From Alistipes sp. (GTDB taxonomy: Bacteria; Bacteroidota; Bacteroidia; Bacteroidales; Rikenellaceae): 59,458 bases of DNA. The position numbers and the translations under genes are program-made. The notes under the pieces were generated by a model. The model was given only the letters and a program-made list of their open reading frames with translations, ran no database searches and was not told the origin of the DNA. This document shows positions 51,466 through 59,458 of this stretch, in pieces (within the stretch, counting starts at the first letter, position 1; each line of letters starts with the position of its first letter). Location of the stretch: positions 1 through 59,458 of the forward strand of contig JAGBVG010000038.1 in assembly GCA_017630455.1 (NCBI GenBank), given 5' to 3'.

Positions 51466-52248
51466 TTACTCCTCCATAACATTTGTAGGTTCAACATTTG
51501 TAGCCTCCTCTGAGCACTCGCCGCAGCAGCACTCCTCGGTGTCAGCCTCAGCCTCTACCTCAGCGCCGCGCAAGAATGACTCATACTTGCTGATAGAGCT
51601 CTCCAACATAGCGTTTACGCCATCACAAGTCTTAGTACCACCAGTGATAGCATCTACCTGATGCTCGTTCTGAGCGCCACCCTTCTGCATACGTACTGCA
51701 AAAGCACCCTCAGCATTGTAGAGAGCCTTACCCTCGAACATCTGCTGAACCTTTGCTGTAGCGATCTCGGCACCAAGACCTGGAGTCTCACCAGCGTGAT
51801 CCATAACGATACCTGTGATAACAACATTATCCTCGGTCTGCTGCAAAGCAATATAACCCCAGATATCGCCCCAAAGACCCTTACCTACGATAGGCAAAAC
51901 ATACTTTGATACGCCATCCTTCTCCATCTTGAAGATAGGTAGGTTGTCTGTAGCCTCAGCCAAAGCCTTGCGGTTGCCAAGCATTGCGAATACCTCAGCA
52001 ACAGCAGCATCGTCAGCAACTGGTGCAAACTCACCAGCCGACAAGCGACCCATAGTCACAACCTCGTCGAACGATGCGTCAGCCTCGCCAAAGGCCTTCA
52101 TAATAGATGTCTTCTGCTCGTTAAGCACATTAGCATCCTGCTTTCCCTTAAGCGAAGTTGCCAAAAAGGCGAGCAAAGCACCTACGATAGTCACCATCAC
52201 AACTGTGTAGATGATGATATATGCGTTTGAATTCTTATTAATTGCCAT
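51466..52248 (-). CDS. nqrC: Na+-translocating NADH:quinone reductase subunit C
   Basis: 260 residues. One N-terminal membrane helix (9-31) and a periplasmic flavin domain. The covalent FMN site is VDAITGGTKTCDGV, with the Thr of the S/T-G-x-T-x-T motif as the attachment residue. A C-terminal ~30-residue acidic extension with Cys-Cys-Cys-Gly-Glu-Cys (residues ~243-248) is not part of the classical domain and could bind metal; its role is unknown. Confidence 0.95.
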   Translation of the reverse strand: MAINKNSNAYIIIYTVVMVTIVGALLAFLATSLKGKQDANVLNEQKTSIMKAFGEADASFDEVVTMGRLSAGEFAPVADDAAVAEVFAMLGNRKALAEATDNLPIFKMEKDGVSKYVLPIVGKGLWGDIWGYIALQQTEDNVVITGIVMDHAGETPGLGAEIATAKVQQMFEGKALYNAEGAFAVRMQKGGAQNEHQVDAITGGTKTCDGVNAMLESSISKYESFLRGAEVEAEADTEECCCGECSEEATNVEPTNVMEE

Positions 52249-52258
52249 ATCTCCTCGC

Positions 52259-53377
52259 TTATTTAACGTTCTTAATTAGCTTCTTACGACGTGCAATGTT
52301 ACGCTCAACAACGAAGTAGTCGATAAGCGGAGCAACTGCATTCATAAAGAGGATTGAGAGCATCATACCCTCTGGGTAAGCTGGGTTAACAACACGGATA
52401 AGGATTGCCAAAGCACCTACCATAAAGCCGTAAATCCACTTACCAGTGTTGGTCTGTGCAGAGGTTACAGGGTCGGTAGCCATAAATACAGCACCGAACG
52501 CGAAACCACCAACCAACAACTGCATATATGCTGGAGCATCGTCGATCATAGTAGCCTCAACACCCACAGCCTGGAACAAGTATGCGAATGCCAAACCACC
52601 TACAAATACCGAAAGCATAATGCGCCAAGAGGCAACACCTGTGAAGAGCAAAATAGCCGCACCGATGAGGATAGCTGCTGTAGATGTCTCACCTGCAGAA
52701 CCAGGGATCAAACCGATGAACGCATCCATAACGCTCCACTGCATATCGCCTGTGGTTGCGAGCTGCTCCAATGCTGTAGCACCAGTCTTAGAGTCGGCAT
52801 ACCATACTGCCTCACCAGACATCTGTGGAGTGTATGCAAAGAACGCAAAGGCACGTGCCAACAACGCTGGGTTAAAGACGTTCATACCTGTACCACCGAA
52901 GACCTCCTTACCGATGATAACAGCAAAGGCTGTTGACAACGCTACGATCCACAATGGCACCGATACTGGCATAATCATAGGAATGAGAAGACCTGATACG
53001 AGGAAACCCTCGTTGATCTCGTGCTTACGCTTCTGGGCGAATGCAAACTCGATTGCAAGACCTGTAACGTAAGATACGATGATCATAGGCAACATCTTGA
53101 GGAAACCAAACCAGAATGCTGGGAGGATACCCTCGATGCCAGCCTGGTAGCCGATGTTGTACATACCCATCAACAATGCTGGGATAAGAGCCAACACCAC
53201 AACGATCATAACGCGCTTGATATCGTTACAGTCGCGAACGTGTGCACCCTTGGTGGTTGTTGTGTTAGGAACAAAAAGGAATGTCTCGAAGCCCTCGAAA
53301 GTCGAGTGCAAGAAACTGAGCTTACCGCCCTCTGAGAAGGTAGGCTTAATCTTATCTACTAAATTACGCAATCCCAT
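52259..53377 (-). CDS. nqrB: Na+-translocating NADH:quinone reductase subunit B
   Basis: 372 residues, about ten membrane helices; the main Na+ pathway subunit with covalent FMN and riboflavin. The FMN-attachment Thr is in DSKTGATALEQL; the sequence GGTGMNVFNPALLARAFAFFAY is a family hallmark. Close spacing with nqrA (3 bases) and nqrC (10 bases). Confidence 0.97.
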   Translation of the reverse strand: MGLRNLVDKIKPTFSEGGKLSFLHSTFEGFETFLFVPNTTTTKGAHVRDCNDIKRVMIVVVLALIPALLMGMYNIGYQAGIEGILPAFWFGFLKMLPMIIVSYVTGLAIEFAFAQKRKHEINEGFLVSGLLIPMIMPVSVPLWIVALSTAFAVIIGKEVFGGTGMNVFNPALLARAFAFFAYTPQMSGEAVWYADSKTGATALEQLATTGDMQWSVMDAFIGLIPGSAGETSTAAILIGAAILLFTGVASWRIMLSVFVGGLAFAYLFQAVGVEATMIDDAPAYMQLLVGGFAFGAVFMATDPVTSAQTNTGKWIYGFMVGALAILIRVVNPAYPEGMMLSILFMNAVAPLIDYFVVERNIARRKKLIKNVK

Positions 53378-53380
53378 AGC

Positions 53381-54715
53381 TTAGCTCTCCTTAATCATTA
53401 GGTTAATACCATCACGCAAAATCTGCTGCATCTCGATCTTCGATGGATCGACAAACTCGCAAACTGCCAAATCCTCTGGCAATACCTCATAAATACCAAG
53501 GTTCTCCATCTTATCGAGATCCTTTACAAGGCACGCCTTCAACAGATATGCTACATATACATCCATTGGCAAGTAGTTCTCATAGAGACCTGTAACAACG
53601 AATGGACGCTCACCACCATTGAGGTTGGTATCGAGTTTGTACTCCTTCTTAGGGCAGAGCCAAGAGAAGTAAGCACGCGATACTGAGAAGCGGTGGAAAC
53701 GTGGCATAGCCCAACCGAGCAACTCATATACGTTACCCTCTGGGATAAGGCTCAACATATTGGCGTTAGCCGAGATGTAACCATCCGCAGCTGTTGTAAC
53801 ACCAGTAAGAACATCACCCGAGATTACGCGTACGTTCTGAGCAACCTTACCTACGATAGACTCTACCGCTGCACCAGCGATGATGCGCTTGTAACAAGGC
53901 TTCTGAGCCTCGCTACCTGCTACAGCGATAACCTTGGTCATATTGAGCTTGCCACCCATTACCAAGCGACCAATAAGCGCAACATCCTGAACGTTTACTG
54001 TCCAAACGATATCGCCCTTAGCGATGCGGTCGATGTGATGAATCTGAACACCCACGTTACCTACTGGGTGCTTGCCTGAGAATGTGTGGTACTCCACGCC
54101 CTTAACCTCGGCCATATAACCCTCATCGCCCTGACGTGCAGAGAGGTGAACCTTGCCATCGGTCAAGCGTGCCAACACTGCCAAACCTGCCTCCAAAGCA
54201 GCCTTCTCCGACTTCAACACAAAGTTGTAGTCTGGAGCAAGTGGAGCAGAGTCGAAAGCCGACACAAAGATTGCCTTAGGTGTAGCATCTGGGTTAGCAA
54301 TAACACCAAAAGGACGCTCAACGATACGAGTCCAAAGACCTGACTCGAGAAGCATCTCGACGATTTCCGAACGTGAAGCCTTGGCGTCAACAACCTTAAG
54401 CTCTTTGTACACCTGAGTCTGATCTGGCTCTACGGCAACGTTAAGAAGCTTGCGCTTCTCACCACGATTGATGGCTAAAACAGTACCGCTGACTGGCGAT
54501 GTGAAGAGGATGCGAGGATTGTTCTTATCGAAGAACAACGCGCTACCAGCCTCCACCTTATCACCAACCTTAACCAACAGCTTTGGTGTAACGTTCTCAT
54601 AATCAAGCGGACTTACAGCATAAGACTTTGCCATAGGAGTCTCCTCCACGCGCATCTCTGCCTTACCTGCCAGCTTGATGTCGAGACCTTTACGTAATTT
54701 AATGTTTTTCGACAT
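53381..54715 (-). CDS. nqrA: Na+-translocating NADH:quinone reductase subunit A
   Basis: 444 residues, soluble cytoplasmic-side subunit, the first gene of the operon. Family features: IKLRKGLDIKLAGKA at the start, VKVGDKVEAGSALFFDKNNPRILFTSPVSGTV (barrel-sandwich domain), then TDGKVHLSARQ and SRAYFSWLCPKKEYKLDTNLNGGERPFV. I could not find a good TAnnTTTG box in the ~190 bases upstream (54716-54906), which also hold the divergent promoter at 54858. Confidence 0.97.
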   Translation of the reverse strand: MSKNIKLRKGLDIKLAGKAEMRVEETPMAKSYAVSPLDYENVTPKLLVKVGDKVEAGSALFFDKNNPRILFTSPVSGTVLAINRGEKRKLLNVAVEPDQTQVYKELKVVDAKASRSEIVEMLLESGLWTRIVERPFGVIANPDATPKAIFVSAFDSAPLAPDYNFVLKSEKAALEAGLAVLARLTDGKVHLSARQGDEGYMAEVKGVEYHTFSGKHPVGNVGVQIHHIDRIAKGDIVWTVNVQDVALIGRLVMGGKLNMTKVIAVAGSEAQKPCYKRIIAGAAVESIVGKVAQNVRVISGDVLTGVTTAADGYISANANMLSLIPEGNVYELLGWAMPRFHRFSVSRAYFSWLCPKKEYKLDTNLNGGERPFVVTGLYENYLPMDVYVAYLLKACLVKDLDKMENLGIYEVLPEDLAVCEFVDPSKIEMQQILRDGINLMIKES

Positions 54716-54857
54716 AAAAACTGTTTGTTAGATTAATTTGATAGTTTTGTATTATGTGTTTGTTGTTTTTTTAACCTCGGGGGTCACTTATATACATTAC
54801 AAAATGCGCACGAAGATACGGCTTTTTTTCGAAACCGACAACGATTTATTGAGGTAA

Positions 54858-54889
54858 TTTGTGTTTTCGGCAATAATTTATTAATTTTG
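54858..54889 (+). promoter_or_regulatory. Promoter of the TatD-like gene cluster
   Basis: TTTG (54858-54861), 20 bases, TAATTTTG (54882-54889), 17 bases before the ATG at 54907. Confidence 0.8.
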
Positions 54890-54906
54890 TAACACAAAGC
54901 TGACAG

Positions 54907-55491
54907 ATGAGACACCGCTTGATAGATATACACACCCATCATCCACGCCCCGATGTAATCTCCCCGCGTATGGAGGGCATACACCCCTGGGATGCGGAGA
55001 AGGGGCTAGCGATGCCCGACTTTGGCGAGTGCGACATAGTGGGTGAAACGGGTCTCGACTACCACAGAGAGGTGGACCGAGAGGCGCAAAAGAGGCTCTT
55101 TGAGCACCACCTGCTGGTGGCTGAGGAGTTGGCGAAGCCTGTGGTGATTCACAACGTGAAGGCTACCGAGGATATACTCCGCATTTTGGCTCGCCACCCT
55201 GCTGTGCATCGTGTGGTTTTCCACGGCTTCATAGGCTCGTGGCAGCAGGCCGAGACGATCATAAAACGGGGCTATTCCCTCTCGTTTGGGGAGCGTTCGC
55301 TCCACTCTGCAAAGAGTCGCGAGGTTATAGCTAAAATGGACAAAAGAAGGCTTTTTTGCGAAACGGACGACAGACCTGATATCAGCATCGAGGAGATATA
55401 TTCGGAGGTTGCTAAGCTGCGCAACACAACACCCGAGGAGCTCCTCGAGGAGATAAGGAATAATTACAATATACTTTTTGCTAAATATTGA
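54907..55491 (+). CDS. Short TatD-family metal-dependent hydrolase
   Basis: 194 residues, about 60 shorter than typical TatD DNases. The metal-binding His pair is in DIHTHHP; IVGETGLDYHRE carries the bridging Glu; PVVIHN and VFHGFIGS each carry further His ligands; FCETDDRPD carries the catalytic Asp. The loss is mainly in connecting loops of the TIM barrel, so activity is plausible. TatD proteins are nucleases acting on DNA ends or abasic sites. First gene of a plus-strand cluster with tcdA (11-base gap). Confidence 0.88.
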   Translation: MRHRLIDIHTHHPRPDVISPRMEGIHPWDAEKGLAMPDFGECDIVGETGLDYHREVDREAQKRLFEHHLLVAEELAKPVVIHNVKATEDILRILARHPAVHRVVFHGFIGSWQQAETIIKRGYSLSFGERSLHSAKSREVIAKMDKRRLFCETDDRPDISIEEIYSEVAKLRNTTPEELLEEIRNNYNILFAKY

Positions 55492-55502
55492 TTTTTAGAT
55501 AG

Positions 55503-56243
55503 ATGGAAGGATGGCTTGAAAGAACCGAACTACTCCTTGGCGAGGAGAAACTCAACACCCTGCGCAACGCCAACGTTCTTGTCGTTGGTGTAGGTGGTGT
55601 GGGAGCTTACGCCGCTGAGATGATAGTTCGTGCGGGTGTGGGACGTATGACAATTGCCGATGCCGACAAAGTGTCGGAGAGCAACATCAACCGCCAGTTG
55701 GTTGCCCTGCACTCGACCATCGGACGCGAGAAGTGCGACATCCTCGCAGAGCGTCTGAAAGATATAAACCCCGAGCTTCAGCTTACGATTGTCAACCGAT
55801 TTATCAAGGACTCGGAGACCGACGCACTCCTCGACAGCGACAAATTCGACTACGTCGTGGATGCCATCGACACCCTCTCTCCGAAGCTCGCACTGATCAA
55901 AGGCTCGCTCGACAGAGGCATACCTCTGGTAAGCTCGATGGGTGCGGGTGCGAAGTGCGACCCTACGCTTATGGAGATTAAGGATATCGCCAAAACCCAC
56001 CACTGTCCGCTGGCGCATATGTTGCGTAAACGCCTGCACAAGATAGGCATTCGCAAAGGATTCTGGGCGGTATTCTCACCCGAACCAGTACGCGATGGCG
56101 CAATGATCCTATGTGAGGAACAGAATAAAAAGTCGAACGTAGGCACCATATCCTATATTCCTGCGTTATTTGGTATAGGCTGCGCATCGGTTGTGGTGCG
56201 CGACCTAATTGGAGAATTTACAAACGAAACTAAAACTGAATAG
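55503..56243 (+). CDS. tcdA: tRNA threonylcarbamoyladenosine dehydratase
   Basis: 246 residues. ThiF/MoeB/E1-like enzyme that uses ATP to cyclise t6A37 of tRNA to ct6A. ERTELLLGEEKLNTLRNANVLVVGVGGVGAYAAEMIVRAGVGRMTIADADKVSESNINRQLVALHSTIG is the adenylation fold with the GxGGxG loop and the Arg finger NRQL. DAIDTLSPKLALI and GAKCDPTLMEIKDIAKTHHCPLAHMLRKRL are characteristic of TcdA rather than MoeB (no CxxC zinc pairs). Ends 2 bases before the next gene. Confidence 0.93.
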   Translation: MEGWLERTELLLGEEKLNTLRNANVLVVGVGGVGAYAAEMIVRAGVGRMTIADADKVSESNINRQLVALHSTIGREKCDILAERLKDINPELQLTIVNRFIKDSETDALLDSDKFDYVVDAIDTLSPKLALIKGSLDRGIPLVSSMGAGAKCDPTLMEIKDIAKTHHCPLAHMLRKRLHKIGIRKGFWAVFSPEPVRDGAMILCEEQNKKSNVGTISYIPALFGIGCASVVVRDLIGEFTNETKTE

Positions 56244-56245
56244 AT

Positions 56246-57187
56246 ATGAAGAAAATAGTCTTTTTGGATGAGTATAGCATCGCAGGTCGCAACTTCGATA
56301 AGGTGACCTCACAGGGCCAGTATATCGCCTATGATTTCACACGTAAGGAGCAGGTTGTAGAGCGCCTGAAGGATGCCGACATAGCCATTACAAACAAGGT
56401 GGTTATCGACGGTGAGGCGATGCGCCAACTCCCTAACCTTAAGTTGATTTGCATCGCTGCAACGGGTATGAACAACGTAGACCTCGAGACCGCAAAGGAG
56501 CTTGGCATCGAGGTAAAGAATGCCGTGGGCTACTCTACAACTTCGGTTGCCGAGACCACCCTCGCATCGGCACTCGCCTTGGCACGTAACGTCGTGTACT
56601 TCGACGAGTATTTCCACGACAAACGCTACTCTCAGGCCGAGCGCGCCTTCTGCTACGACCGTCTTACGTTCCAGATCAGCGGCAAGCGTTGGGCAATCAT
56701 AGGTCTCGGAAACATCGGACGCGAGGTTGCTCGCCTCGCCTCGGCCTTTGGCTGCGAGGTGCGCTACTACTCTACATCGGGTGTTAAGCGCGAGGAGGCA
56801 TACGAGGCTATGGAGCTTAAGGAGCTCTTGGAGTGGTGCGACATCCTCTCTGTTCACTCGCCTCTTAACGACCGCACACGAGGTCTCATAGGTGCGGAGG
56901 AGCTTAGCGTTATGAAGCCTTCGGCAATCGTCATCAACGTGGCACGTGGCGGCATCATCGACGAAGCAGCCCTCGCCGAGGCTCTCGACAACGGCACCAT
57001 CGCCGCGGCAGCACTCGACGTCTTCTCTGTAGAGCCACTGCGCGAGTCACCTCTCTACAACATCAAGGATCGCTACCGTCTCCTGGCATCGCCACACAAC
57101 GCCTGGTCGGCAGCCGAGGCCATAGACAACCTTATCAACTGCATAGCAAATAACATCTCTCAATGGCTCGAGAAAAACTGCGACTAA
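56246..57187 (+). CDS. D-2-hydroxyacid dehydrogenase (NAD-dependent)
   Basis: 313 residues. Reduces a 2-oxoacid (hydroxypyruvate/glyoxylate type) with NADH. The N-terminal half has IAATGMNNVDLETAKELGIEVKN and GYSTTSVAETTLA. The Rossmann motif is GLGNIGREVARLASAFGCEV; catalytic Arg in NVARGGIID, Glu in DVFSVEPL, and His in ASPHNAW. The closest feel is glycerate dehydrogenase (HprA-like), but substrate is uncertain. Its 3' end overlaps the following barrel gene by 25 bases. Confidence 0.9.
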   Translation: MKKIVFLDEYSIAGRNFDKVTSQGQYIAYDFTRKEQVVERLKDADIAITNKVVIDGEAMRQLPNLKLICIAATGMNNVDLETAKELGIEVKNAVGYSTTSVAETTLASALALARNVVYFDEYFHDKRYSQAERAFCYDRLTFQISGKRWAIIGLGNIGREVARLASAFGCEVRYYSTSGVKREEAYEAMELKELLEWCDILSVHSPLNDRTRGLIGAEELSVMKPSAIVINVARGGIIDEAALAEALDNGTIAAAALDVFSVEPLRESPLYNIKDRYRLLASPHNAWSAAEAIDNLINCIANNISQWLEKNCD

Positions 57188-58356
57188 GAGAGGTTCTACT
57201 CCTACTATTTCTGCTACTACTGACGAGTGTAGAAAGCCTATACTCCTCACCAATATCGTTGGATTCGTTAAGTCATCGACTATCCATAGAGTTGCGCCCC
57301 GCGTACAACTTAGTCACCAACTACGAATTCCACAATCACGATGCTGAAGGCGATAAACTCTACTCGAGTTTATCGCTTCACGCTCGTTATGCCTTCTCGT
57401 TTGATAATGATAGCCGTATAGGCTCGCGCTACCCCACCACCTACCAAGGCATAGGCATTGCAGGATACTCCTTTGGCGACCATAGTTATGTAGGCACCCC
57501 CATAGCCATATACATCTTCCAAGGTGCGCATATAACAGACTTTAACGATGCCCTATCGTTAGGCTACGAATGGAACTTTGGATACTCCTGGGGATGGCAT
57601 CCAAACGCAGCTATGAACTCCAAATGGAATGTGCTGATTAGCGTGGCACTACCATTCACCTGGCACATAAACTCAAAATGGGATATTTCGCTCATTCCCG
57701 ACTTCACACATTTATCCAATGGCGACACATCATTCCCGAATGCCGGAGCCAACCTCATCGGCATACGCATAGGAGCCACACGACTATTCAACGACCAGCA
57801 CAAGACTACCAAGGTCCGCGAATACGCATTTACCGACCCCAAACTATCCACCAAAACTTTCGGTGAACGTCTCTCCTACGATATCATACTCTACGGAGGC
57901 TGGCGTGCCGACCGATTCACAGATGACACCTTCTACGTTATAAACAAACCCCACCCCTTAGGCGGATTACAGTTTCAGACACTTTTTCACGCCAACCATC
58001 ACTTCGCAATTGGCGCATCGATAGATGCACAATACGACAGTAGTCTCAACCTGTATGCCACAGACTACAACCCCGAGACAGATACCGCAACGATATTATC
58101 ACCCTCGATGTGGCAGCAAACCGAGGTGGGCTTATCACTCCGTGGCGAGATTACAGCGCCTATATTCTCCGTAGGTGTAGGCTTTGGCGTCAACCTCTTC
58201 AAGCACGGATATGATATGAGCCGCATATATACACAATTTTCGCTCAAAGCATTCATCACCAAACGGATGTTCCTATACATCGGCTACCGCTACAACAGCA
58301 AACAATACACCCATAACCTAATGTATGGCTTAGGGATAAGGATACAAAAAAGATAG
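57163..58356 (+). CDS. PagL-like lipid A 3-O-deacylase / acyloxyacyl hydrolase family barrel
   Basis: 397 residues. Signal segment LREVLLLLFLLLLTSVESLYS, then strand-rich barrel sequence. The motif PDFTHLSNGDTSFPNAGANLIGIRIGATRLF matches the PagL active-site signature (His and Ser of H-x-S-N-G, with the following N-x-G). These outer-membrane enzymes remove an ester-linked acyl chain from lipid A and so change LPS signalling; the longer length compared with PagL (~150 residues) is typical of Bacteroidetes acyloxyacyl-hydrolase members. Its start lies 25 bases inside the dehydrogenase gene; a later start would cut the signal peptide. Confidence 0.82.
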   Translation: MAREKLRLREVLLLLFLLLLTSVESLYSSPISLDSLSHRLSIELRPAYNLVTNYEFHNHDAEGDKLYSSLSLHARYAFSFDNDSRIGSRYPTTYQGIGIAGYSFGDHSYVGTPIAIYIFQGAHITDFNDALSLGYEWNFGYSWGWHPNAAMNSKWNVLISVALPFTWHINSKWDISLIPDFTHLSNGDTSFPNAGANLIGIRIGATRLFNDQHKTTKVREYAFTDPKLSTKTFGERLSYDIILYGGWRADRFTDDTFYVINKPHPLGGLQFQTLFHANHHFAIGASIDAQYDSSLNLYATDYNPETDTATILSPSMWQQTEVGLSLRGEITAPIFSVGVGFGVNLFKHGYDMSRIYTQFSLKAFITKRMFLYIGYRYNSKQYTHNLMYGLGIRIQKR

Positions 58357-58409
58357 GGTCTGCCAAACAAACCATATCTTTTTCGAAGAGAAATAATTTT
58401 TTACTTTAA

Positions 58410-59057
58410 ATGATAGTTCCGTCTATGAAAACTGAAGTAAATCCGCAAGATACAAAAAGGGCAACGGCTTTTGAACTTTGGATAAGCTCTCCTATGCCTA
58501 TGGTGACATTGACAAAAACCTTTGATGTGAGCCGACTGATCAGGGCAAGCAGAAAACTTGGAGTAAAATTCAATGCTCTTCTATGCTGGTGCATCGCGAA
58601 ATCCGCGACACAGATAGAGGAATTTTATACTCTTCCGGAGAATGGTAAGCTGTTTCAATATGATTGCATCGCAGTAAATGTTATAGTGAACAACAGCCAG
58701 GGCGGGATCAACTCGTGTGATATACCTTATACTGACGATCTGAGGGAGTTCCTTAATGAATATAATGCTCTTACTCATAAGGTGGCAGCAGAGTGCCAAA
58801 GCACGTTCCTGGAGGAGTATATGATCGTGGGTACATCTGCGATGATCGAGACGGAACTGGATAGTATTGTTAATCAATATACCGACAAGTTCTGCAACCC
58901 GATGGTGATGTGGGGTAAATACCGCAAACAGTGGTTCAAGACAACACTTCCAATCTCATTCCAGTTCCATCACACCCAGATGGACGGGGCGCACGCAGGT
59001 AAATTCTTAGCCGCGCTGCAGGATGAAATAGATAACGTGCTAGAAAATTCCAAATAA
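58410..59057 (+). CDS. Chloramphenicol-acetyltransferase-like (CatA fold) protein
   Basis: 215 residues. The C-terminal motif ISFQFHHTQMDGAHAGKFLAALQDEI is the CAT active-site HHxxxDG; the first half (MPMVTLTKTFDVSRLIRASRKLGVKFNALLCWCIAKSATQIEEF) also follows the CAT trimer fold. Acetyl transfer from acetyl-CoA is likely, but many CAT-fold proteins of gut Bacteroidetes are not drug-resistance enzymes and the usual chloramphenicol-pocket residues cannot be judged here. The start may instead be the ATG at 58425. Base usage looks somewhat unlike its neighbours, a weak hint of transfer. Confidence 0.85.
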   Translation: MIVPSMKTEVNPQDTKRATAFELWISSPMPMVTLTKTFDVSRLIRASRKLGVKFNALLCWCIAKSATQIEEFYTLPENGKLFQYDCIAVNVIVNNSQGGINSCDIPYTDDLREFLNEYNALTHKVAAECQSTFLEEYMIVGTSAMIETELDSIVNQYTDKFCNPMVMWGKYRKQWFKTTLPISFQFHHTQMDGAHAGKFLAALQDEIDNVLENSK

Positions 59058-59084
59058 TCTAATATAATATTCCGTTTTTTTTCT

Positions 59085-59092
59085 TATATTTG
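59085..59092 (+). promoter_or_regulatory. Possible -7 box for the arginine-deiminase-like gene
   Basis: TATATTTG, 30 bases before the ATG; no TTTG at the usual distance (the region is T-rich). Confidence 0.45.
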
Positions 59093-59121
59093 TAATTACA
59101 TTAACATTTAATCTTAGGACT

Positions 59122-59458
59122 ATGAAGAGCACGTTTCTTATGATGTCGTTTATCCTCACGACATCACTTGCCACATGGGCGCAAGATACTATAACCTACC
59201 CTACTGCTGAGTGGGATAAAGCCAAAGCGATACTAATGCACACTCCCGGAGTGGAGCTTTTCGATGGTGTTATACACCCATACGCAGGACTATTTGAGTA
59301 CTATTTCGATGTGGACGAAGCGGCAGAGGAGCACCGTGGATATATCGCAGCACTTGAGAAAAATGGCATTGAGGTATATACCGTACGAGAGCTACTCAAC
59401 CAAGTGCCCATAGAGAAGTTACGCCAATACGCTATGGAGACGCTCACCTATGATATCA
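59122..59458 (+). CDS. Exported arginine-deiminase-like amidinotransferase-fold protein (partial)
   Basis: The first 112 codons; continues beyond the right edge. Signal peptide MKSTFLMMSFILTTSLATWAQ precedes AEWDKAKAILMHTPGVELFDG, matching the arginine deiminase start (xxVLLHxPGxEL), and YFDVDEAAEEHRGYIAALEKNGIEVYTVRELLNQ, matching the next family block (AxxxHxxFxxxLxxxGxEVxxLxxLL). Catalytic residues (Cys, His, Asp) are downstream and out of view. Canonical arginine deiminases are cytoplasmic, so an exported copy is unusual and might hydrolyse arginine or agmatine in the periplasm. Confidence 0.72.
   Translation, partial: MKSTFLMMSFILTTSLATWAQDTITYPTAEWDKAKAILMHTPGVELFDGVIHPYAGLFEYYFDVDEAAEEHRGYIAALEKNGIEVYTVRELLNQVPIEKLRQYAMETLTYDI

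Noticed and set aside
48964-54715. Rnf complex instead of Nqr
   Set aside because: NqrF has an N-terminal helix, 2Fe-2S and FAD/NADH domains; NqrA is present and no RnfB or ferredoxin-rich RnfC is found; gene order is A-B-C-D-E-F of Nqr.

Overview
The window looks like a chromosomal segment of an anaerobic gut Bacteroidales bacterium, most likely Rikenellaceae (Alistipes-like); the family placement is inference. Upstream regions repeatedly carry the Bacteroidetes promoter pattern TTTG-N19/20-TAnnTTTG and lack strong Shine-Dalgarno sequences. There are many lipoproteins with a Cys near residue 20, an NqrABCDEF sodium pump, a [FeFe]-hydrogenase with its three maturases, and a Buk-Ptb-AckA acyl-phosphate module. 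No rRNA, tRNA, CRISPR array or insertion sequence was recognised.

Layout. 1-7.3 kb: the 3' part of a beta-helix surface protein, lpxB, a FAH-fold protein, argR (minus) and two surface lipoproteins. 7.4-13.7 kb: thiL, then on the minus strand a flippase, aroQ, and the operon ackA-ptb-buk. 14-19.7 kb: a DUF349 repeat protein, pyrG and yidC. 19.8-26.6 kb: hydA-hydE-hydG-hydF, hpt, queE and a DivIC-like division protein. 26.6-31.2 kb: a TPR/HTH-like membrane regulator flanked by an imperfect direct repeat, a lipoprotein, and a DegP/HtrA protease. 31.2-48.7 kb: the accessory island described below. 48.9-54.7 kb: nqrABCDEF (minus). 54.9 kb to the end: a TatD-like hydrolase, tcdA, a 2-hydroxyacid dehydrogenase, a PagL-like lipid A deacylase, a CAT-fold acyltransferase and the start of an exported arginine-deiminase-like protein.

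The island is the outstanding part. Fourteen minus-strand genes (47098 down to 31266) lie 3-45 bases apart or overlap, so they should form one operon. In order of transcription they encode: a soluble FHA protein; a tail-anchored Ser/Thr kinase; a PP2C phosphatase with one membrane segment; an FHA protein with one membrane segment; a double-FHA protein fused through a membrane segment to a trypsin-like protease; an exported repeat protein; a second tail-anchored kinase; an outer-membrane-barrel-like protein; a zinc-ribbon membrane protein; a small exported protein; an exported SH3-like/VWA protein; a MacB/LolD-type ABC ATPase; an FtsX-type permease; and a lipoprotein. Together they describe a phosphothreonine signalling circuit in the cytoplasm wired through the inner membrane to a periplasmic/outer-membrane assembly and a mechanotransmission-type ABC complex.

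The operon appears to be phase-variable. Directly upstream is an A+T-rich segment of 263 bases bounded by perfect 22-base inverted repeats (47185-47206 and 47470-47491). Each repeat has the form TAGTTC-CACAAAA-GAACTA, two arms around a 7-base core, as expected for a tyrosine recombinase crossover site. Inside it, next to the operon, is an exact minus-strand -7 box. The adjacent gene encodes a tyrosine recombinase whose last codons and stop lie within the right repeat. In the orientation given here the promoter faces the operon (presumed ON). All functional statements come from reading motifs; no database search was possible.
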